Below, in pieces: positions 47,071-56,304 of a stretch of 64,000 nucleotides of DNA (the first letter of the stretch is position 1; every line of letters starts with the position of its first letter). Origin of the DNA: Agrococcus beijingensis (lineage in GTDB: Bacteria; Actinomycetota; Actinomycetes; Actinomycetales; Microbacteriaceae). The position numbers were made by a program, and so were the translations under genes. The stretch spans positions 546,447-610,446 of the forward strand of contig NZ_CP132360.1 in NCBI RefSeq assembly GCF_030758955.1, given 5' to 3'. The notes below the pieces were generated by a model. The model was given only the letters and a program-made list of their open reading frames with translations. It searched no databases and was not told the DNA's origin.

Positions 47071-48987
47071 CTACTCGTGCGCCGCGCTGTCGTCGCGCGG
47101 CGCCACGGCAGGATCCGGCTCGCCCCGCTCGGGCAGCGCCGGGTCGGCCTGTGCCAGCTCCGCGCGCCGCTGCTCGGCATCCGCGGCATCCGCAGTCGCA
47201 GGGCCCGCCTGCTCGCGCTGCGCCCTGGCGATCTCGGTCGCCGCGAGCACGAGCCCCAGGTGCGAGAAGGCCTGCGGGAAGTTGCCCCAGTGGTGCCCGG
47301 TGGCGGGGTCGACCTCCTCGGCGAGCAGCCCGAGGTCGTTCCGCAGCGCGACGAGGCGATCCATCAGCGCCGTCGCGTCCTCGACGCGGCCTGACTGCGC
47401 GTAGGCGATCACGAGCCAGAACCCGCACAGCACGAACGGATGCTCGTCGCCCGAGAGGCCGTCGAGGCCCGTCGTGCGGTACCGCAGCGGGATGCCGTCG
47501 ACGAGCAGCTCCTGCTCGATGCGCGCGATCGTGCCGAGGAAGCGCGGATCGGTCGCGTCGATGATGCCGATCGTCGGCAGCTGCAGCAGCGAGGCGTCGA
47601 CCTCGCTGGTGCCGTAGTGCTGCCGGAACGAGCCGGTCGAGTCGTCGAAGCCGCGCGTGAGCACCTCGTCGCGCAGCGCATCCCGCAGGGCGATCCAGCG
47701 CGCCGGGTCGCCGTCGCAGCCGCCCTCGATCGCCTGCACGCCGCAGTCGAACGCGGCCCACATCATGGCCCGCGAGTGCGTGAACCACTGCGGTTCGCCG
47801 CGCATCTCCCACAATCCCTGGTCGGGCTCCTGCCAGTGCGTCGCCAGCTCGTCGAGCAGCGCCCGCTGCATGTGCCACGAGTCATGGGTATCGTCGAGCC
47901 CGATCGCCCGCAGCCGCTGGAGCGTGAGCATGACCTGCCCCAGCACGTCGTGCTGCCGCTGATCCGCGGCGCCGTTGCCGATCCGCACGGGGCTCGCACC
48001 GCCGTAGCCCGGCAGATGCTCGAGCTCCGACTCGGCCAGGTCGCGGCCGCCGTCGCGTCGATACATGATGCGCATGTCCTGCGGGTCGCCGGCGATCGCG
48101 CGCAGCAGCCAGTTGCGCCAGAGCCCCACCTTCTCGGAGAGCCGCACGGCGAGCATCGCGTCGACGGTGAGGGATGCGTCGCGCAGCCAGGTGAAGCGGT
48201 AGTCCCAGTTGCGCTCGCCCCCGGGATCCTCGGGCAGCGAGGTCGTGGGCGCGGCGAGGATGCCACCGGTCGCCTCGTCGGTGAGGGCGCGCAGCACCAG
48301 CACGCTCGTCTGCACGGCCTCGAGGTAGGGGCCCTCGTAGTCGAGCTCGGCGAGCCACTCCGACGACTCCGTCGTCGTGGTCGCGACGATCTCTGCCTCA
48401 CCCACCGGCTCGGCGATCGGCAGCCAGGAATGCTGCCAGCAGAGGTCGAGCGTCTGGCGCTCGCCGGCCCGCACGGTGAACGTCGATCGGTGGCGATGGC
48501 GGTCGGCGCGAGGCAGCGGGCCGCCGCGCAGCACCAGGCGGTCGGGGCCGGCGACCGCGACCAGCACCTCCTCGCCGTGCTCGCGGGTGCGCCGGAACCA
48601 GGGCGGCACCTTGCCGTAGCCGAAGCGCACGACCAGCTCCTGCTCGATCTCGACCACACCCGCGACGCCCTCGATGATGCGCACGACGTCGGCACGGTCG
48701 TCTCCCGTGGGCATCGCATCCGTCACCGTGACGGTGCCGGTGCTCGTCACGTGCGTGGTCTCGAGCACCAGGCTGCCGGGGAGGTAGCGCCGGGTCGTCT
48801 CGGCCTCGGCCACCGGGCCGATGCGCCAGTGCCCGTGCTCGCGGTCGCCCAGCAGGGCCGCGAAGCAGGCGGGGGAGTCGAAGTGCGGCAGGCACAGCCA
48901 GTCGATCGAGCCGTCGCGGCCCACGAGCGCGGCGGTGCTGCGGTCGCCGATGAGCGCGTAGTCCTCGATGGGTTGGGGAAGGCGCAT
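47071..48987 (-). CDS. GH15 family glycosidase (glucoamylase/trehalase-like)
   Basis: 638-aa cytoplasmic GH15 protein with no signal peptide. The N-terminal domain starts PQPIEDYALIGDRSTAALVG; the (alpha/alpha)6 catalytic domain has RNWDYRFTWLRDASLTVDAM, DQGLWEMRGEPQWFTHSRAM and LAEEVDPATGHHWGNFPQAFSHL, which hold the usual catalytic glutamates. Actinobacterial members of this layout include mycobacterial trehalases, so trehalose or maltooligosaccharide is the likely substrate. The start ATG 48987 has TACGCT six bases upstream (leaderless). The C-terminal 45 residues are Ala/Glu-rich and unconserved-looking. Confidence 0.9.
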   Translation of the reverse strand: MRLPQPIEDYALIGDRSTAALVGRDGSIDWLCLPHFDSPACFAALLGDREHGHWRIGPVAEAETTRRYLPGSLVLETTHVTSTGTVTVTDAMPTGDDRADVVRIIEGVAGVVEIEQELVVRFGYGKVPPWFRRTREHGEEVLVAVAGPDRLVLRGGPLPRADRHRHRSTFTVRAGERQTLDLCWQHSWLPIAEPVGEAEIVATTTTESSEWLAELDYEGPYLEAVQTSVLVLRALTDEATGGILAAPTTSLPEDPGGERNWDYRFTWLRDASLTVDAMLAVRLSEKVGLWRNWLLRAIAGDPQDMRIMYRRDGGRDLAESELEHLPGYGGASPVRIGNGAADQRQHDVLGQVMLTLQRLRAIGLDDTHDSWHMQRALLDELATHWQEPDQGLWEMRGEPQWFTHSRAMMWAAFDCGVQAIEGGCDGDPARWIALRDALRDEVLTRGFDDSTGSFRQHYGTSEVDASLLQLPTIGIIDATDPRFLGTIARIEQELLVDGIPLRYRTTGLDGLSGDEHPFVLCGFWLVIAYAQSGRVEDATALMDRLVALRNDLGLLAEEVDPATGHHWGNFPQAFSHLGLVLAATEIARAQREQAGPATADAADAEQRRAELAQADPALPERGEPDPAVAPRDDSAAHE

Positions 48988-49015
48988 GGGGCGAGCGTAG
49001 CCGCGGCGCCTGGGT

Positions 49016-49057
49016 CGAGCTGCGCCGACCGAGCTGCCCCGGCCGAGCTGCCTGGGC
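49016..49057. repeat. 14-base tandem repeat, three units, GH15-truA intergenic
   Basis: Units at 49016, 49030 and 49044 begin CGAGCTGC and vary at their ends. They lie between the divergent starts of the GH15 gene and truA. Confidence 0.6.
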
Positions 49058-49075
49058 CGGGACGCCTGGCCGAAC

Positions 49076-49087
49076 TAGGGTGGCGTG
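49076..49087 (+). promoter_or_regulatory. Leaderless promoter of truA
   Basis: TAGGGT (49076-49081) followed by six bases and GTG 49088. The GTG at 49085 is only three bases from the hexamer, so 49088 is the better start. Confidence 0.55.
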
Positions 49088-49900
49088 GTGCCCCGCATCC
49101 GCCTCGACCTCGCCTACGACGGCGGCGGCTTCTCGGGCTGGGCGGCGCAGCCGGGGCTGCGCACCTGCCAGGGCGAGCTCGAACGAGCGCTCACGACGAT
49201 CGCGCGCGAGCCCGTGCGGGTGACGGTCGCCGGGCGCACCGACGCGGGGGTGCACGCGAGCGGGCAGGTCGCGCATGCCGACGTGCCCGACAGCGTCGCG
49301 GTCGTGCCGCAGCTGGCCTCGCGGCTCTCGCGGCTCGCGGCGCGCGAGGGCGACCTGGTCGTGCGGTCGATCGCGCTCGCGCCGCCCGGCTTCGACGCCC
49401 GCTTCTCGGCGGTGTCGCGCTCCTATCGCTATCGGATCGTGGCGGGCCAGGCGCCCGACCCGCTCGAGCGCCGCACCGCCGCGCACGTCGCGCGGCCGAT
49501 CGACGTCGACGCGATGCGACGCACCGCCGACGCGCTCGTGGGGCTGCGCGACTTCGCCGCGTTCTGCAAGCCGCGCGAGGGCGCGACGACCATCCGCGAG
49601 CTGCGCGCGTTCACGTGGGCGCAGGAGGGCGAGCTGCTCACCGCATCACTGACGGCGGATGCGTTCTGCCACTCCATGGTGCGCGCGCTCGTCGCCGCGT
49701 GCGTGCGGGTGGGGGAGGGTCGGCTCGGGCTCGCGCAGGCTGCGGCGCTGCTCGACGAGCGCCGGCGCTCGCCGCTCACGGGCCTGATGCCCGCGCACGG
49801 GCTCACCCTCGTGGCCGTCGGCTACCCGCCCGACGACCTGCTCGCCCAGCAGGCCGAGCGCGCACGGGCGCGACGGAGCGCATCCGACCTCGACGCCTGA
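49088..49900 (+). CDS. truA: tRNA pseudouridine synthase A
   Basis: 270-aa enzyme making pseudouridine at tRNA positions 38-40. The catalytic Asp is in VAGRTDAGVHASGQ; RIRLDLAYDGGGFSGWA, FDARFSAVSRSYRYRI and DAFCHSMVRALV are conserved. Start GTG 49088 chosen from the leaderless -10. It normally lies between rplQ and rplM; here GH15 and two further genes are inserted in that stretch. Confidence 0.95.
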   Translation: MPRIRLDLAYDGGGFSGWAAQPGLRTCQGELERALTTIAREPVRVTVAGRTDAGVHASGQVAHADVPDSVAVVPQLASRLSRLAAREGDLVVRSIALAPPGFDARFSAVSRSYRYRIVAGQAPDPLERRTAAHVARPIDVDAMRRTADALVGLRDFAAFCKPREGATTIRELRAFTWAQEGELLTASLTADAFCHSMVRALVAACVRVGEGRLGLAQAAALLDERRRSPLTGLMPAHGLTLVAVGYPPDDLLAQQAERARARRSASDLDA

Positions 49901-49930
49901 GCATTCGCCGCCAGCGCGGGCGCCGTCGGG

Positions 49931-50002
49931 CCAGAGCCGCAGGCGCTCGTCAGGCCAGAGCCGCAGGCGCTCGTCAGACCGGAGCCGCAGGCGCCCGTCA
50001 GG
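49931..50002. repeat. 24-base tandem repeat, three units, between truA and HAD gene
   Basis: Units 49931-49954, 49955-49978 and 49979-50002, each starting CCAGAGCCGCAGGCGC or a one-base variant, nearly identical. A partial fourth precedes them. The third unit overlaps the last codons of the HAD gene on the other strand. Confidence 0.9.
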
Positions 50003-50642
50003 CGGAGAGCAGCGCGGCGAGCTCGTCGACGGAGTCGACGACGCGGGTGGCGCCCGCGGCCTCGAGCTCGGCGCGGCCGCCGTAGCCGTAGGCGACGCCG
50101 ATCGACGGCATGCCCAGCTCGTGCGCCGAGGCGATGTCGTTCACCCGATCGCCGACCATCACCATGTCGGCGGCGGGCAGGCCGATCGACGCGGCGGCGC
50201 GGGCGATCACCTCGGCCTTCGAGTGCCCTGCCTCGCCGGCGACGCGGCCGTGCACCCCGCGGAACCGGTGCCGCAGGCCGTAGTGGTCGACCACCGTCTC
50301 GGCGTCGGGCTGGATCTTGTGCGTGGCGACCGCCAGCGGCAGTCCGGCGTCGTCGAGGCGCGCGATCAGCTGCTCGACCCCCGGGTAGAGCGTGGAGCCC
50401 AGCAGGCCGCCCGCGGCCTGGGCGGCGCGGAAGGCGATCATGGCGCGCTCGATCTCGTCGGGCGTGCGGCCGGCCTCGGCCAGCACCGTCACCAGCGGCG
50501 GCCCGAGCCAGCGCAGCAGCTCGGCCTCCTCCGGCATCTCCCAGCCGACCGCCTCGTGCATCTGCCGGAGGCTCGACAGGAGCCCCTCCTTGGAGTCGGT
50601 GAGGGTGCCGTCGAGGTCGAAGATGATGCCGCTGGGATTCAT
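49998..50642 (-). CDS. HAD-family phosphatase (phosphoglycolate phosphatase-like)
   Basis: 214-aa haloacid-dehalogenase hydrolase. Motif I GIIFDLDGTLTDS, motif II AVATHK, motif III lysine in HSKAEVI and motif IV MVGDRVNDIASA are complete; a helical cap follows motif I (subclass IA). Closest in style to Gph/PgmB-type phosphatases; the substrate is not determinable. The stop lies within the third copy of a 24-base tandem repeat. Divergent from the coiled-coil gene at 50751. Confidence 0.9.
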   Translation of the reverse strand: MNPSGIIFDLDGTLTDSKEGLLSSLRQMHEAVGWEMPEEAELLRWLGPPLVTVLAEAGRTPDEIERAMIAFRAAQAAGGLLGSTLYPGVEQLIARLDDAGLPLAVATHKIQPDAETVVDHYGLRHRFRGVHGRVAGEAGHSKAEVIARAAASIGLPAADMVMVGDRVNDIASAHELGMPSIGVAYGYGGRAELEAAGATRVVDSVDELAALLSA

Positions 50643-50698
50643 GTCCCTCCACCATCGCAGACCCAGGCGGCCACCCGCGAGGCGGTTCGCCAGCGGCT

Positions 50699-50704
50699 TA
50701 GGAT
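50699..50704 (+). promoter_or_regulatory. -10 of the DivIVA-like gene
   Basis: TTAGGAT contains a good -10 (TAGGAT, 50699-50704). No convincing -35. The transcript would have a leader of about 40 bases with GAGGAG-type sequences before ATG 50751. Confidence 0.45.
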
Positions 50705-50750
50705 GGACGCTGGCCGACAGCAGCTCGGCGCGCGAGGCGAGGAGTGGTCA

Positions 50751-52139
50751 ATGACGGAGCAGTCGGCGTTCGATCAGGTGTTCCGCGGGTACGACCGCGA
50801 GCAGGTCGACAGCACGGTGGCGCAGCTGCGCACCGAGCTCGACGAGCTGCGGCGCTCCGCAGAGGCGAGGGCGCTCGACGCTGAGGCTCGCGCGCAGCAC
50901 CTCAGCGAAGACCTCGACGCCGCCGTCTCGCGAGCCGACCAGGCCGAGGCGCGCATGCTGCGGCTCGCCCAGCAGGTGCAGACGCTCGACGAGGACGACG
51001 CCGTCGACGAGGCCGACGACGACGCCGGCGAGGGCCGTCAGACGCGCGTGCGCTTCGCCGAGATCCTGCGCGTCGCCGAGGACCAGGCGTCGTCGCTCGT
51101 CGACAGCGCCTCCGCCGCCGCGCAGCGGATCCTCGACGACGCGAGCACCGAGCGCGACCGGATCCGCAAGGAGGCGCAGGAGGAGGCCGCGCGCGCGCTG
51201 CAGGAGGCGCAGCACGAGGCCGAGCTCACGCGCCGCCGCAGCGAGACCGAGCAGACCGCGCACCGCGCGCGCGTCGAGTCGGAGCTCGGCTCGCTCGGCG
51301 AGAAGGTGGCGCAGGCCGACCGCGAGGCGCAGGTGCTGCTGGGCGAGGCAGAGCGCGCCGCCGCCGCCCTGCGCGCCCAGGCGACGCGCGAGACCGACGA
51401 CCTGAAGCTCGACGCCGACCGCATCGTGCGCGAGGCGAAGGCCCGCCGCGTCGAGCTCGACGCCGCCCTCACCCGCCGCCAGGACGACGCCCAGCAGGAG
51501 TTCCTCCGCCTCCACAACCAGGCCGTCGCGCACGCCGAGCGCATCACCGGCGACGCGAACGAGAAGGTCGCGTCGGCACTCGCGCACGCCAAGCACGTCG
51601 CCGAGCAGTCCGAGGCCTACGAGCAGCTCTCGAAGGCGCAGGCGGCGCAGATCGAGGCGAGCGCCAAGGCCCGCGCGTCGTCGATGCTCGACGAGGCTCG
51701 CCAGCGCTCCCAGGCGATCGTCGACACCGTCACGAAGCACACCAAGGACGTGCTGCGCGACGCCGAGGACCGCGCCCGCGGCCTGCGCTACCAGCAGACC
51801 CAGCTCACCGGCTTCATGGCGGAGGTGCAGTCGCTCATGCACGTCGCCGACGCCGCAGACCCCCGCACCTGGGGCGCCGCCGGCGCAGAGGCCGCCCGCG
51901 GCGGTTCGAGCACGGCGGATGCGTCGGCCGCAGTGCCCGCGCTGGCGGCGGAGGACCGCGAGGTCGTGCCCGACGCCTTCACCGCATCCGCCCAGGTCGT
52001 CGACCCGCTCGACGACCTGACCCTCGAGGTGGAGGCGGTCGAGGGCGAGCCGATCGAGGCCTCCGAGACGCGCGAGGAGGTCGTCGACGTCGTCTGGCAC
52101 GAGGACGAAGAGGAGTACGACCCCGCGATCGACCGGTGA
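50751..52139 (+). CDS. DivIVA-like coiled-coil protein
   Basis: 462 aa. The first 25 residues (SAFDQVFRGYDREQVDSTV) match the N-terminal membrane-binding DivIVA motif. Residues 30 to about 380 are almost continuous coiled coil with Ala/Glu/Arg/Gln heptads, interrupted by an acidic stretch near 85-100. The last 80 residues are acidic and disordered. Likely a polar-growth or cytoskeletal scaffold in the Wag31/Scy/FilP group; it is too long for Wag31 itself. It lies upstream of rplM, divergent from the HAD gene. Confidence 0.8.
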   Translation: MTEQSAFDQVFRGYDREQVDSTVAQLRTELDELRRSAEARALDAEARAQHLSEDLDAAVSRADQAEARMLRLAQQVQTLDEDDAVDEADDDAGEGRQTRVRFAEILRVAEDQASSLVDSASAAAQRILDDASTERDRIRKEAQEEAARALQEAQHEAELTRRRSETEQTAHRARVESELGSLGEKVAQADREAQVLLGEAERAAAALRAQATRETDDLKLDADRIVREAKARRVELDAALTRRQDDAQQEFLRLHNQAVAHAERITGDANEKVASALAHAKHVAEQSEAYEQLSKAQAAQIEASAKARASSMLDEARQRSQAIVDTVTKHTKDVLRDAEDRARGLRYQQTQLTGFMAEVQSLMHVADAADPRTWGAAGAEAARGGSSTADASAAVPALAAEDREVVPDAFTASAQVVDPLDDLTLEVEAVEGEPIEASETREEVVDVVWHEDEEEYDPAIDR

Positions 52140-52164
52140 TGCGCGGCGCGGCGCGCCGCACCGG

Positions 52165-52194
52165 TTGACGGGAGCTCCGCCTCACAGCTAGGAT
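52165..52194 (+). promoter_or_regulatory. rplM promoter
   Basis: TTGACG (52165-52170), 18 bases, TAGGAT (52189-52194): a near-consensus vegetative promoter with the same 18-base spacing as rpsL, rpsJ and infA. The leader is about 120 bases. Confidence 0.8.
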
Positions 52195-52247
52195 CGATCC
52201 TTGGTGCGCGCAGCCTGCGCTCGCCCGAATGAGCCCTCCACCGGATC

Positions 52248-52271
52248 GTTCTGCAGCATCGCTCGCAGAAC
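52248..52271 (+). other. Leader hairpin of rplM-rpsI
   Basis: GTTCTGC (52248-52254) pairs with GCAGAAC (52265-52271) around a 10-base loop. The left arm with its flank (GATCGTTCTGCAG) resembles the arms of the hutH-hutU inverted repeat. L13-S9 operons are autoregulated through leader structures in some bacteria; this is a candidate. Confidence 0.5.
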
Positions 52272-52319
52272 ACCTCGGAGCGGGATTCACGACCATCCAT
52301 TCGATCAGTGAGGCTACTC

Positions 52320-52766
52320 ATGACTCGTACGTATTCGCCCAAGGCGGCGGAGGTCCAGCACGACTGGATCGTCATCGACGCCACCGACGTGGTGCTCGGC
52401 CGCCTGGCCAGCCACGCGGCGGCCATGCTCCGCGGCAAGCACAAGCCGACGTTCGCCCCCCACATGGACATGGGCGACTTCGTCATCATCGTCAACGCCG
52501 AGAAGGTGGCCCTCACCGGCCAGAAGCTCCAGAAGAAGATCGCCTACCGGCACTCGGGCTACCCGGGCGGCCTCAAGGCGACCAACTACGTCGAGATGCT
52601 CGAGCGCTGGCCCGTCCGCACGGTCGAGAAGGCGATCCGCGGCATGCTGCCGAAGAACTCGCTCGGCCGCGCCCAGATCAAGAAGCTCAAGGTCTACGCA
52701 GGCCCCGAGCACCCGCACGCGGCGCAGCAGCCGACCCCCTACACGTTCGACCAGGTCGCCCAGTAG
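52320..52766 (+). CDS. rplM: Large ribosomal subunit protein uL13
   Basis: 148-aa L13, an early 50S assembly protein. [20 protein letters not shown] and ...[19 protein letters not shown] are standard. ATG 52320 chosen; upstream in-frame codons are leader. RBS is weak (GTGAGG). 21 bases before rpsI. Confidence 0.97.
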   Translation: MTRTYSPKAAEVQHDWIVIDATDVVLGRLASHAAAMLRGKHKPTFAPHMDMGDFVIIVNAEKVALTGQKLQKKIAYRHSGYPGGLKATNYVEMLERWPVRTVEKAIRGMLPKNSLGRAQIKKLKVYAGPEHPHAAQQPTPYTFDQVAQ

Positions 52767-52787
52767 GGGCGCGAGGAGACAGCAGAC

Positions 52788-53267
52788 ATGGCGAAGATCG
52801 CAGACTCCATCGAGGCTCCCGAGAGCTTCTCGACCGAGACGCCCGCGGCTGAGGCTCCCAAGGCCCCCCGCGTCGTCAACATCGGCGGCCAGGCCGTCGG
52901 CCGTCGCAAGCAGGCCATCGCCCGCGTGCGGCTGACCCCCGGCTCCGGCTCGTTCACGGTGAACGGCCGCACGCTCGAGGACTACTTCCCGAACAAGCTG
53001 CACCAGCAGCTCATCAACGACCCGTTCACGCTCCTCGAGCTGAGCGGCTCGTACGACGTGATCGCCCGCATCTCGGGCGGCGGCCCCTCGGGCCAGGCCG
53101 GCGCGCTCCGCCTCGGCATCGCTCGCGCGCTGAACGAGATCGACGTCGAGAACAACCGCCCGGAGCTCAAGAAGGCCGGCTTCCTCTCGCGCGACGCTCG
53201 CGTCATCGAGCGCAAGAAGGCCGGTCTCAAGAAGGCCCGCAAGGCGCCGCAGTACTCGAAGCGCTGA
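52788..53267 (+). CDS. rpsI: Small ribosomal subunit protein uS9
   Basis: 159-aa S9, with an actinobacterial N-terminal acidic extension of about 35 residues before [12 protein letters not shown]. The C-terminal tail [12 protein letters not shown] reaches the P-site tRNA. RBS GCGAGGAG. Two bases before the glmM start. Confidence 0.97.
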   Translation: MAKIADSIEAPESFSTETPAAEAPKAPRVVNIGGQAVGRRKQAIARVRLTPGSGSFTVNGRTLEDYFPNKLHQQLINDPFTLLELSGSYDVIARISGGGPSGQAGALRLGIARALNEIDVENNRPELKKAGFLSRDARVIERKKAGLKKARKAPQYSKR

Positions 53268-53269
53268 TC

Positions 53270-54628
53270 TTGTCGCGCCTCTTCGGCACGGATGGCGTCC
53301 GCGGGCTCGCGGGCCTCGACATCACGGCAGAATCGGCGTTGGCGCTTGCACAGGGCGCCGCACTCGTGCTCGGGCGATCAGCCCGGCAGGAGGCGCGGCG
53401 CCCTGTTGCCGTCGTCGCCCGGGATCCCCGGATCTCCGGTGAGTTCATCACCGCCGCCGTCTCCGCCGGGCTCGCCTCGAGCGGCGTCGACGTGCTCGAC
53501 GCCGGCGTCATCCCGACGCCGGCTGCCGCCTACCTGGTGCAGGACATCGGCGCCGACTTCGGCGTCATGATCTCGGCGTCGCACAATCCGGCGCCCGACA
53601 ACGGCATCAAGTTCTTCGCCAAGGGCGGCCGCAAGCTGCCCGACGCCGTCGAGGACGAGATCGAGGCTGGGCTGGCAGCGGCTCCGCTGCGGCCGATCGG
53701 CGCCGAGGTCGGCACGGTCAACCGCTTCGCCGACGCCGAGGACCGCTACCTCGTGCATCTGCTCGGCACGCTCGACGTCAGCCTCGCCGGCCTGCACGTG
53801 GCACTCGACTGCGCGCACGGCGCAGCCGCGGGCGTCAGCCCGCAGGCGTTCGCGGACGCGGGCGCGAAGGTCACCGTGATGGGCAACGACCCCGACGGGC
53901 TCAACATCAACCGCGAGGTCGGCTCCACGCACCTCGAGCAGCTGCGCGACCTGGTGCTCTCGTCGGGCGCCGACCTGGGCATCGCCCACGACGGCGACGC
54001 CGACCGCTGCCTCGCGATCGACGCCGACGGCAATGTCGTCAACGGCGACCAGATCATGGCGCTGCTGGCGGTGTCGGGCAAGCGTCGCGGCCGGCTCACC
54101 GACGACACCCTCGTCGCGACCGTCATGTCGAACCTGGGGCTGCGCGTCGCCATGGAGCAGCACGGCATCGAGCTCGTGCAGACCGCGGTCGGCGACCGCT
54201 ACGTGCTCGAGGCGCTCGGCGAGTACGGGCTGGCGCTCGGCGGCGAGCAGTCGGGTCACGTGATCTTCTCGCGCTACGCCACCACCGGCGACGGCGTGCT
54301 CACGGGCCTCCAGATCGCGGCCGAGATGGTGCGCACCGGCAAGACGCTCGCCGAGCTCGCCTCGGTGATGGAGGTCTTCCCGCAGGTGCTGGTCAACGTC
54401 TCGGGCGTCGATCGACTGGGGCTGCGCGGCAACCAGCCGATCGCCGACGCCGTGGCGAAGGCCGAGGCCGAGCTCGGCGCCAACGGCCGCGTGCTGCTGC
54501 GGCCCTCGGGCACCGAGAAGATGGTGCGCGTGATGGTCGAGGCGCATGAGCGCCATGTCGCGCAGTCGATCGCCGACGAGCTCGCGGCGCTGGTGCGGCA
54601 GCAGCTCACGGTGGGCGCCGAGGCGTAG
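53270..54628 (+). CDS. glmM: Phosphoglucosamine mutase
   Basis: 452-aa enzyme converting glucosamine-6-P to glucosamine-1-P for UDP-GlcNAc and peptidoglycan. The phosphoserine Ser104 is in [17 protein letters not shown]; the metal loop [11 protein letters not shown] and sugar loop GEQSGHVI are present, and [12 protein letters not shown] near the end. It begins at a TTG codon ([11 protein letters not shown]), two bases after rpsI, with no separate RBS, so relies on coupled translation. Works with GlmS, 2.6 kb downstream. Confidence 0.97.
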   Translation: MSRLFGTDGVRGLAGLDITAESALALAQGAALVLGRSARQEARRPVAVVARDPRISGEFITAAVSAGLASSGVDVLDAGVIPTPAAAYLVQDIGADFGVMISASHNPAPDNGIKFFAKGGRKLPDAVEDEIEAGLAAAPLRPIGAEVGTVNRFADAEDRYLVHLLGTLDVSLAGLHVALDCAHGAAAGVSPQAFADAGAKVTVMGNDPDGLNINREVGSTHLEQLRDLVLSSGADLGIAHDGDADRCLAIDADGNVVNGDQIMALLAVSGKRRGRLTDDTLVATVMSNLGLRVAMEQHGIELVQTAVGDRYVLEALGEYGLALGGEQSGHVIFSRYATTGDGVLTGLQIAAEMVRTGKTLAELASVMEVFPQVLVNVSGVDRLGLRGNQPIADAVAKAEAELGANGRVLLRPSGTEKMVRVMVEAHERHVAQSIADELAALVRQQLTVGAEA

Positions 54629-54666
54629 CCGGCTGCCGGGGGTCGTCGCGGCCCCCGGCAGCCGGC
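54628..54666. terminator. Bidirectional terminator after glmM
   Basis: Perfect 15-pair stem (54628-54642 with 54652-54666) and a nine-base loop, starting at the last base of the glmM stop, between glmM and the convergent CGNR-like gene. Confidence 0.8.
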
Positions 54667-54706
54667 GCCGGTGCACCAGCAGGTCGCGCCGCGCGTCGCG
54701 CCGCCG

Positions 54707-55240
54707 TCAGCCGTGCCGACGGCGGAACGCGGCGACGTTCGTGCGCGACTGGCAGGTGGTCGAGCAGAAGCGCCGCGAGCGGTTGCGCGACAGGTCGACG
54801 AACATGCGCTCGCAGCGGTCGTCGGCGCACCGGCTGCACCGCGCGAGGTCGTCGACCCGCACGAGGTCGGCGAGCGCCATCGCGGCGTCGACCGCGATCG
54901 CGTCGGCGAGCGGTGCGGTCGGCGGCAGACCGTGCAGGTGCCAGTCGAGCCCGTCGTGCTGCACGAGCCGGGGTCGTGCCGCCGTCCGGTCGAAGATGCC
55001 GTTCACCGCGACCGCGACGGTGTCGCGATCGGCGTCCCACATCGTCTCGACGGCCGGCAGATGGGCCCACGTGGCCGCCGCGTCAGCCTCGGTCGCGGCG
55101 TCGGCTCCGGGGAACCTCCACTCGCCGCACACTGCGCGCAGGTCGGCGGCGGTCTGCAGCGCGCCGGCGCGCCGCCGGTTGCAGACGTCGGCGATGAACT
55201 CCAGCGAGCGGATGAGCTCCGTGGGGTAGGGCAGCGGCAC
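54707..55240 (-). CDS. ABATE/CGNR-type zinc-finger regulator (variant motif)
   Basis: 177-aa protein. The N-terminal part (RSLEFIADVCNRR) fits the ABATE stress-sensor-like domain. The C-terminal part is a zinc finger: ARCSRCADDRCERMFVDLSR, then RRFCSTTCQSRTNVAAFRRR. The family hallmark CGNR is CQSR here, while the Cys ligands remain. Start GTG 55240 is chosen; no strong RBS. Predicted DNA-binding regulator, divergent from the EamA exporter, which is its likely target. Confidence 0.8.
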   Translation of the reverse strand: MPLPYPTELIRSLEFIADVCNRRRAGALQTAADLRAVCGEWRFPGADAATEADAAATWAHLPAVETMWDADRDTVAVAVNGIFDRTAARPRLVQHDGLDWHLHGLPPTAPLADAIAVDAAMALADLVRVDDLARCSRCADDRCERMFVDLSRNRSRRFCSTTCQSRTNVAAFRRRHG

Positions 55241-55344
55241 TGGTGCACCTCGACTACGATCGCGACTGTCATGGCCATCGGCGGTGACACCCGTGCCGCC
55301 TCGGTGAGCACGATCGTAGCCCTCAGCGAAGCAGTGAGCCGACC

Positions 55345-56298
55345 ATGCAGTCTCGCCGTCCTCTCGGGTTCGCCTTCGCCCTCGCGAGCGCCGGCTCCTT
55401 CGGGCTCTCCGGCATCTTCGCGTCGGCACTGCTCGACGGCGGGTGGAGCGCCGGCGCGGTCACCACGGTGCGCATCGCCGGCGGCGCGCTCGTGCTGCTG
55501 CTGCCCACGCTCCGGCTGCTCAGGGGGCGGTGGGATGCGGTGCTCCGGTCGTGGCGCGAGGTGCTGGTGCTGGGCCTCCTGGCCGTCGCGCTCTGCCAGC
55601 TGGCGTTCTTCAGCGCGGTGGTGTTCATCGAGCCCTCGCTCGCGCTGCTGATCGAGTTCCTCGGCCCGGTGCTGCTCGTGCTGCTCGGCTGGGCGGTCAC
55701 GCGCAGGGCCCCGGCCCGGCTCACGCTCGCGGGCGCCGGGGTCGCGCTGGTCGGGCTCGCGCTCATCTCGGGCATCGGCGGCGACGCGCTGCACCCGGTC
55801 GGCGTGCTGCTCGCCCTGCTGGCCGCCGTCGGCAACGCCGGCTACTGGGTGGCCGCGTCGAAGGCCGACTCCGAGCTGCACCCGATCGCGCTCGCAGGGC
55901 TCGGGCTCGTCGTCGGCGCGATCGTGCTCGGTGCGGCGTCGGCGACGGGCCTGCTGCCGTTCGTCGTGAGCGCGGCGCCCGTGCAGCTCGCCGGTGCGAC
56001 CGTGCAGGCGTGGCTCGTCGTGCTGCTGCTCGTGGTGATCGCGACCGCCACCGCCTACGTGATCGGCATCCTCGGCGCGCGCCGCCTGGGTGCCACGCTC
56101 GCGAGCTTCGTCGGCTACTCGGAGCCCATGTTCGGCATCCTCTGGACGGCCGTGCTGCTGCTCGTGCTGCCCTCGCCCATGCAGTGGCTCGGCGCGATCG
56201 CGATCGTGGTGGGCGTCGTGCTCGTGAAGCTGGGGCAGGTCGATCGTCCGCGGGCGTCGAGGTCGCCGGCGATCGTCGAGGGGATCCCCAGCCCGTGA
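55345..56298 (+). CDS. EamA/DMT-family exporter (RhtA-like)
   Basis: 317 aa with ten predicted TM helices forming two EamA repeats (residues about 8-138 and 150-300). Such drug/metabolite transporters export amino acids such as threonine or homoserine, purines or small toxins; PSLALLIEFLGPVLLVLLG and LGATLASFVGYSEPMFGIL fit the RhtA branch. The CGNR-like regulator is divergent, 104 bases away. Convergent with coaA, leaving six bases between stops. Confidence 0.85.
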   Translation: MQSRRPLGFAFALASAGSFGLSGIFASALLDGGWSAGAVTTVRIAGGALVLLLPTLRLLRGRWDAVLRSWREVLVLGLLAVALCQLAFFSAVVFIEPSLALLIEFLGPVLLVLLGWAVTRRAPARLTLAGAGVALVGLALISGIGGDALHPVGVLLALLAAVGNAGYWVAASKADSELHPIALAGLGLVVGAIVLGAASATGLLPFVVSAAPVQLAGATVQAWLVVLLLVVIATATAYVIGILGARRLGATLASFVGYSEPMFGILWTAVLLLVLPSPMQWLGAIAIVVGVVLVKLGQVDRPRASRSPAIVEGIPSP

Positions 56299-56304
56299 GG
56301 CGCC

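Noticed and set aside
52229..52852. Frame starting at 52229 overlapping rplM
   Set aside because: It runs out of frame through rplM with Arg-rich shadow composition; rplM itself is unmistakable.
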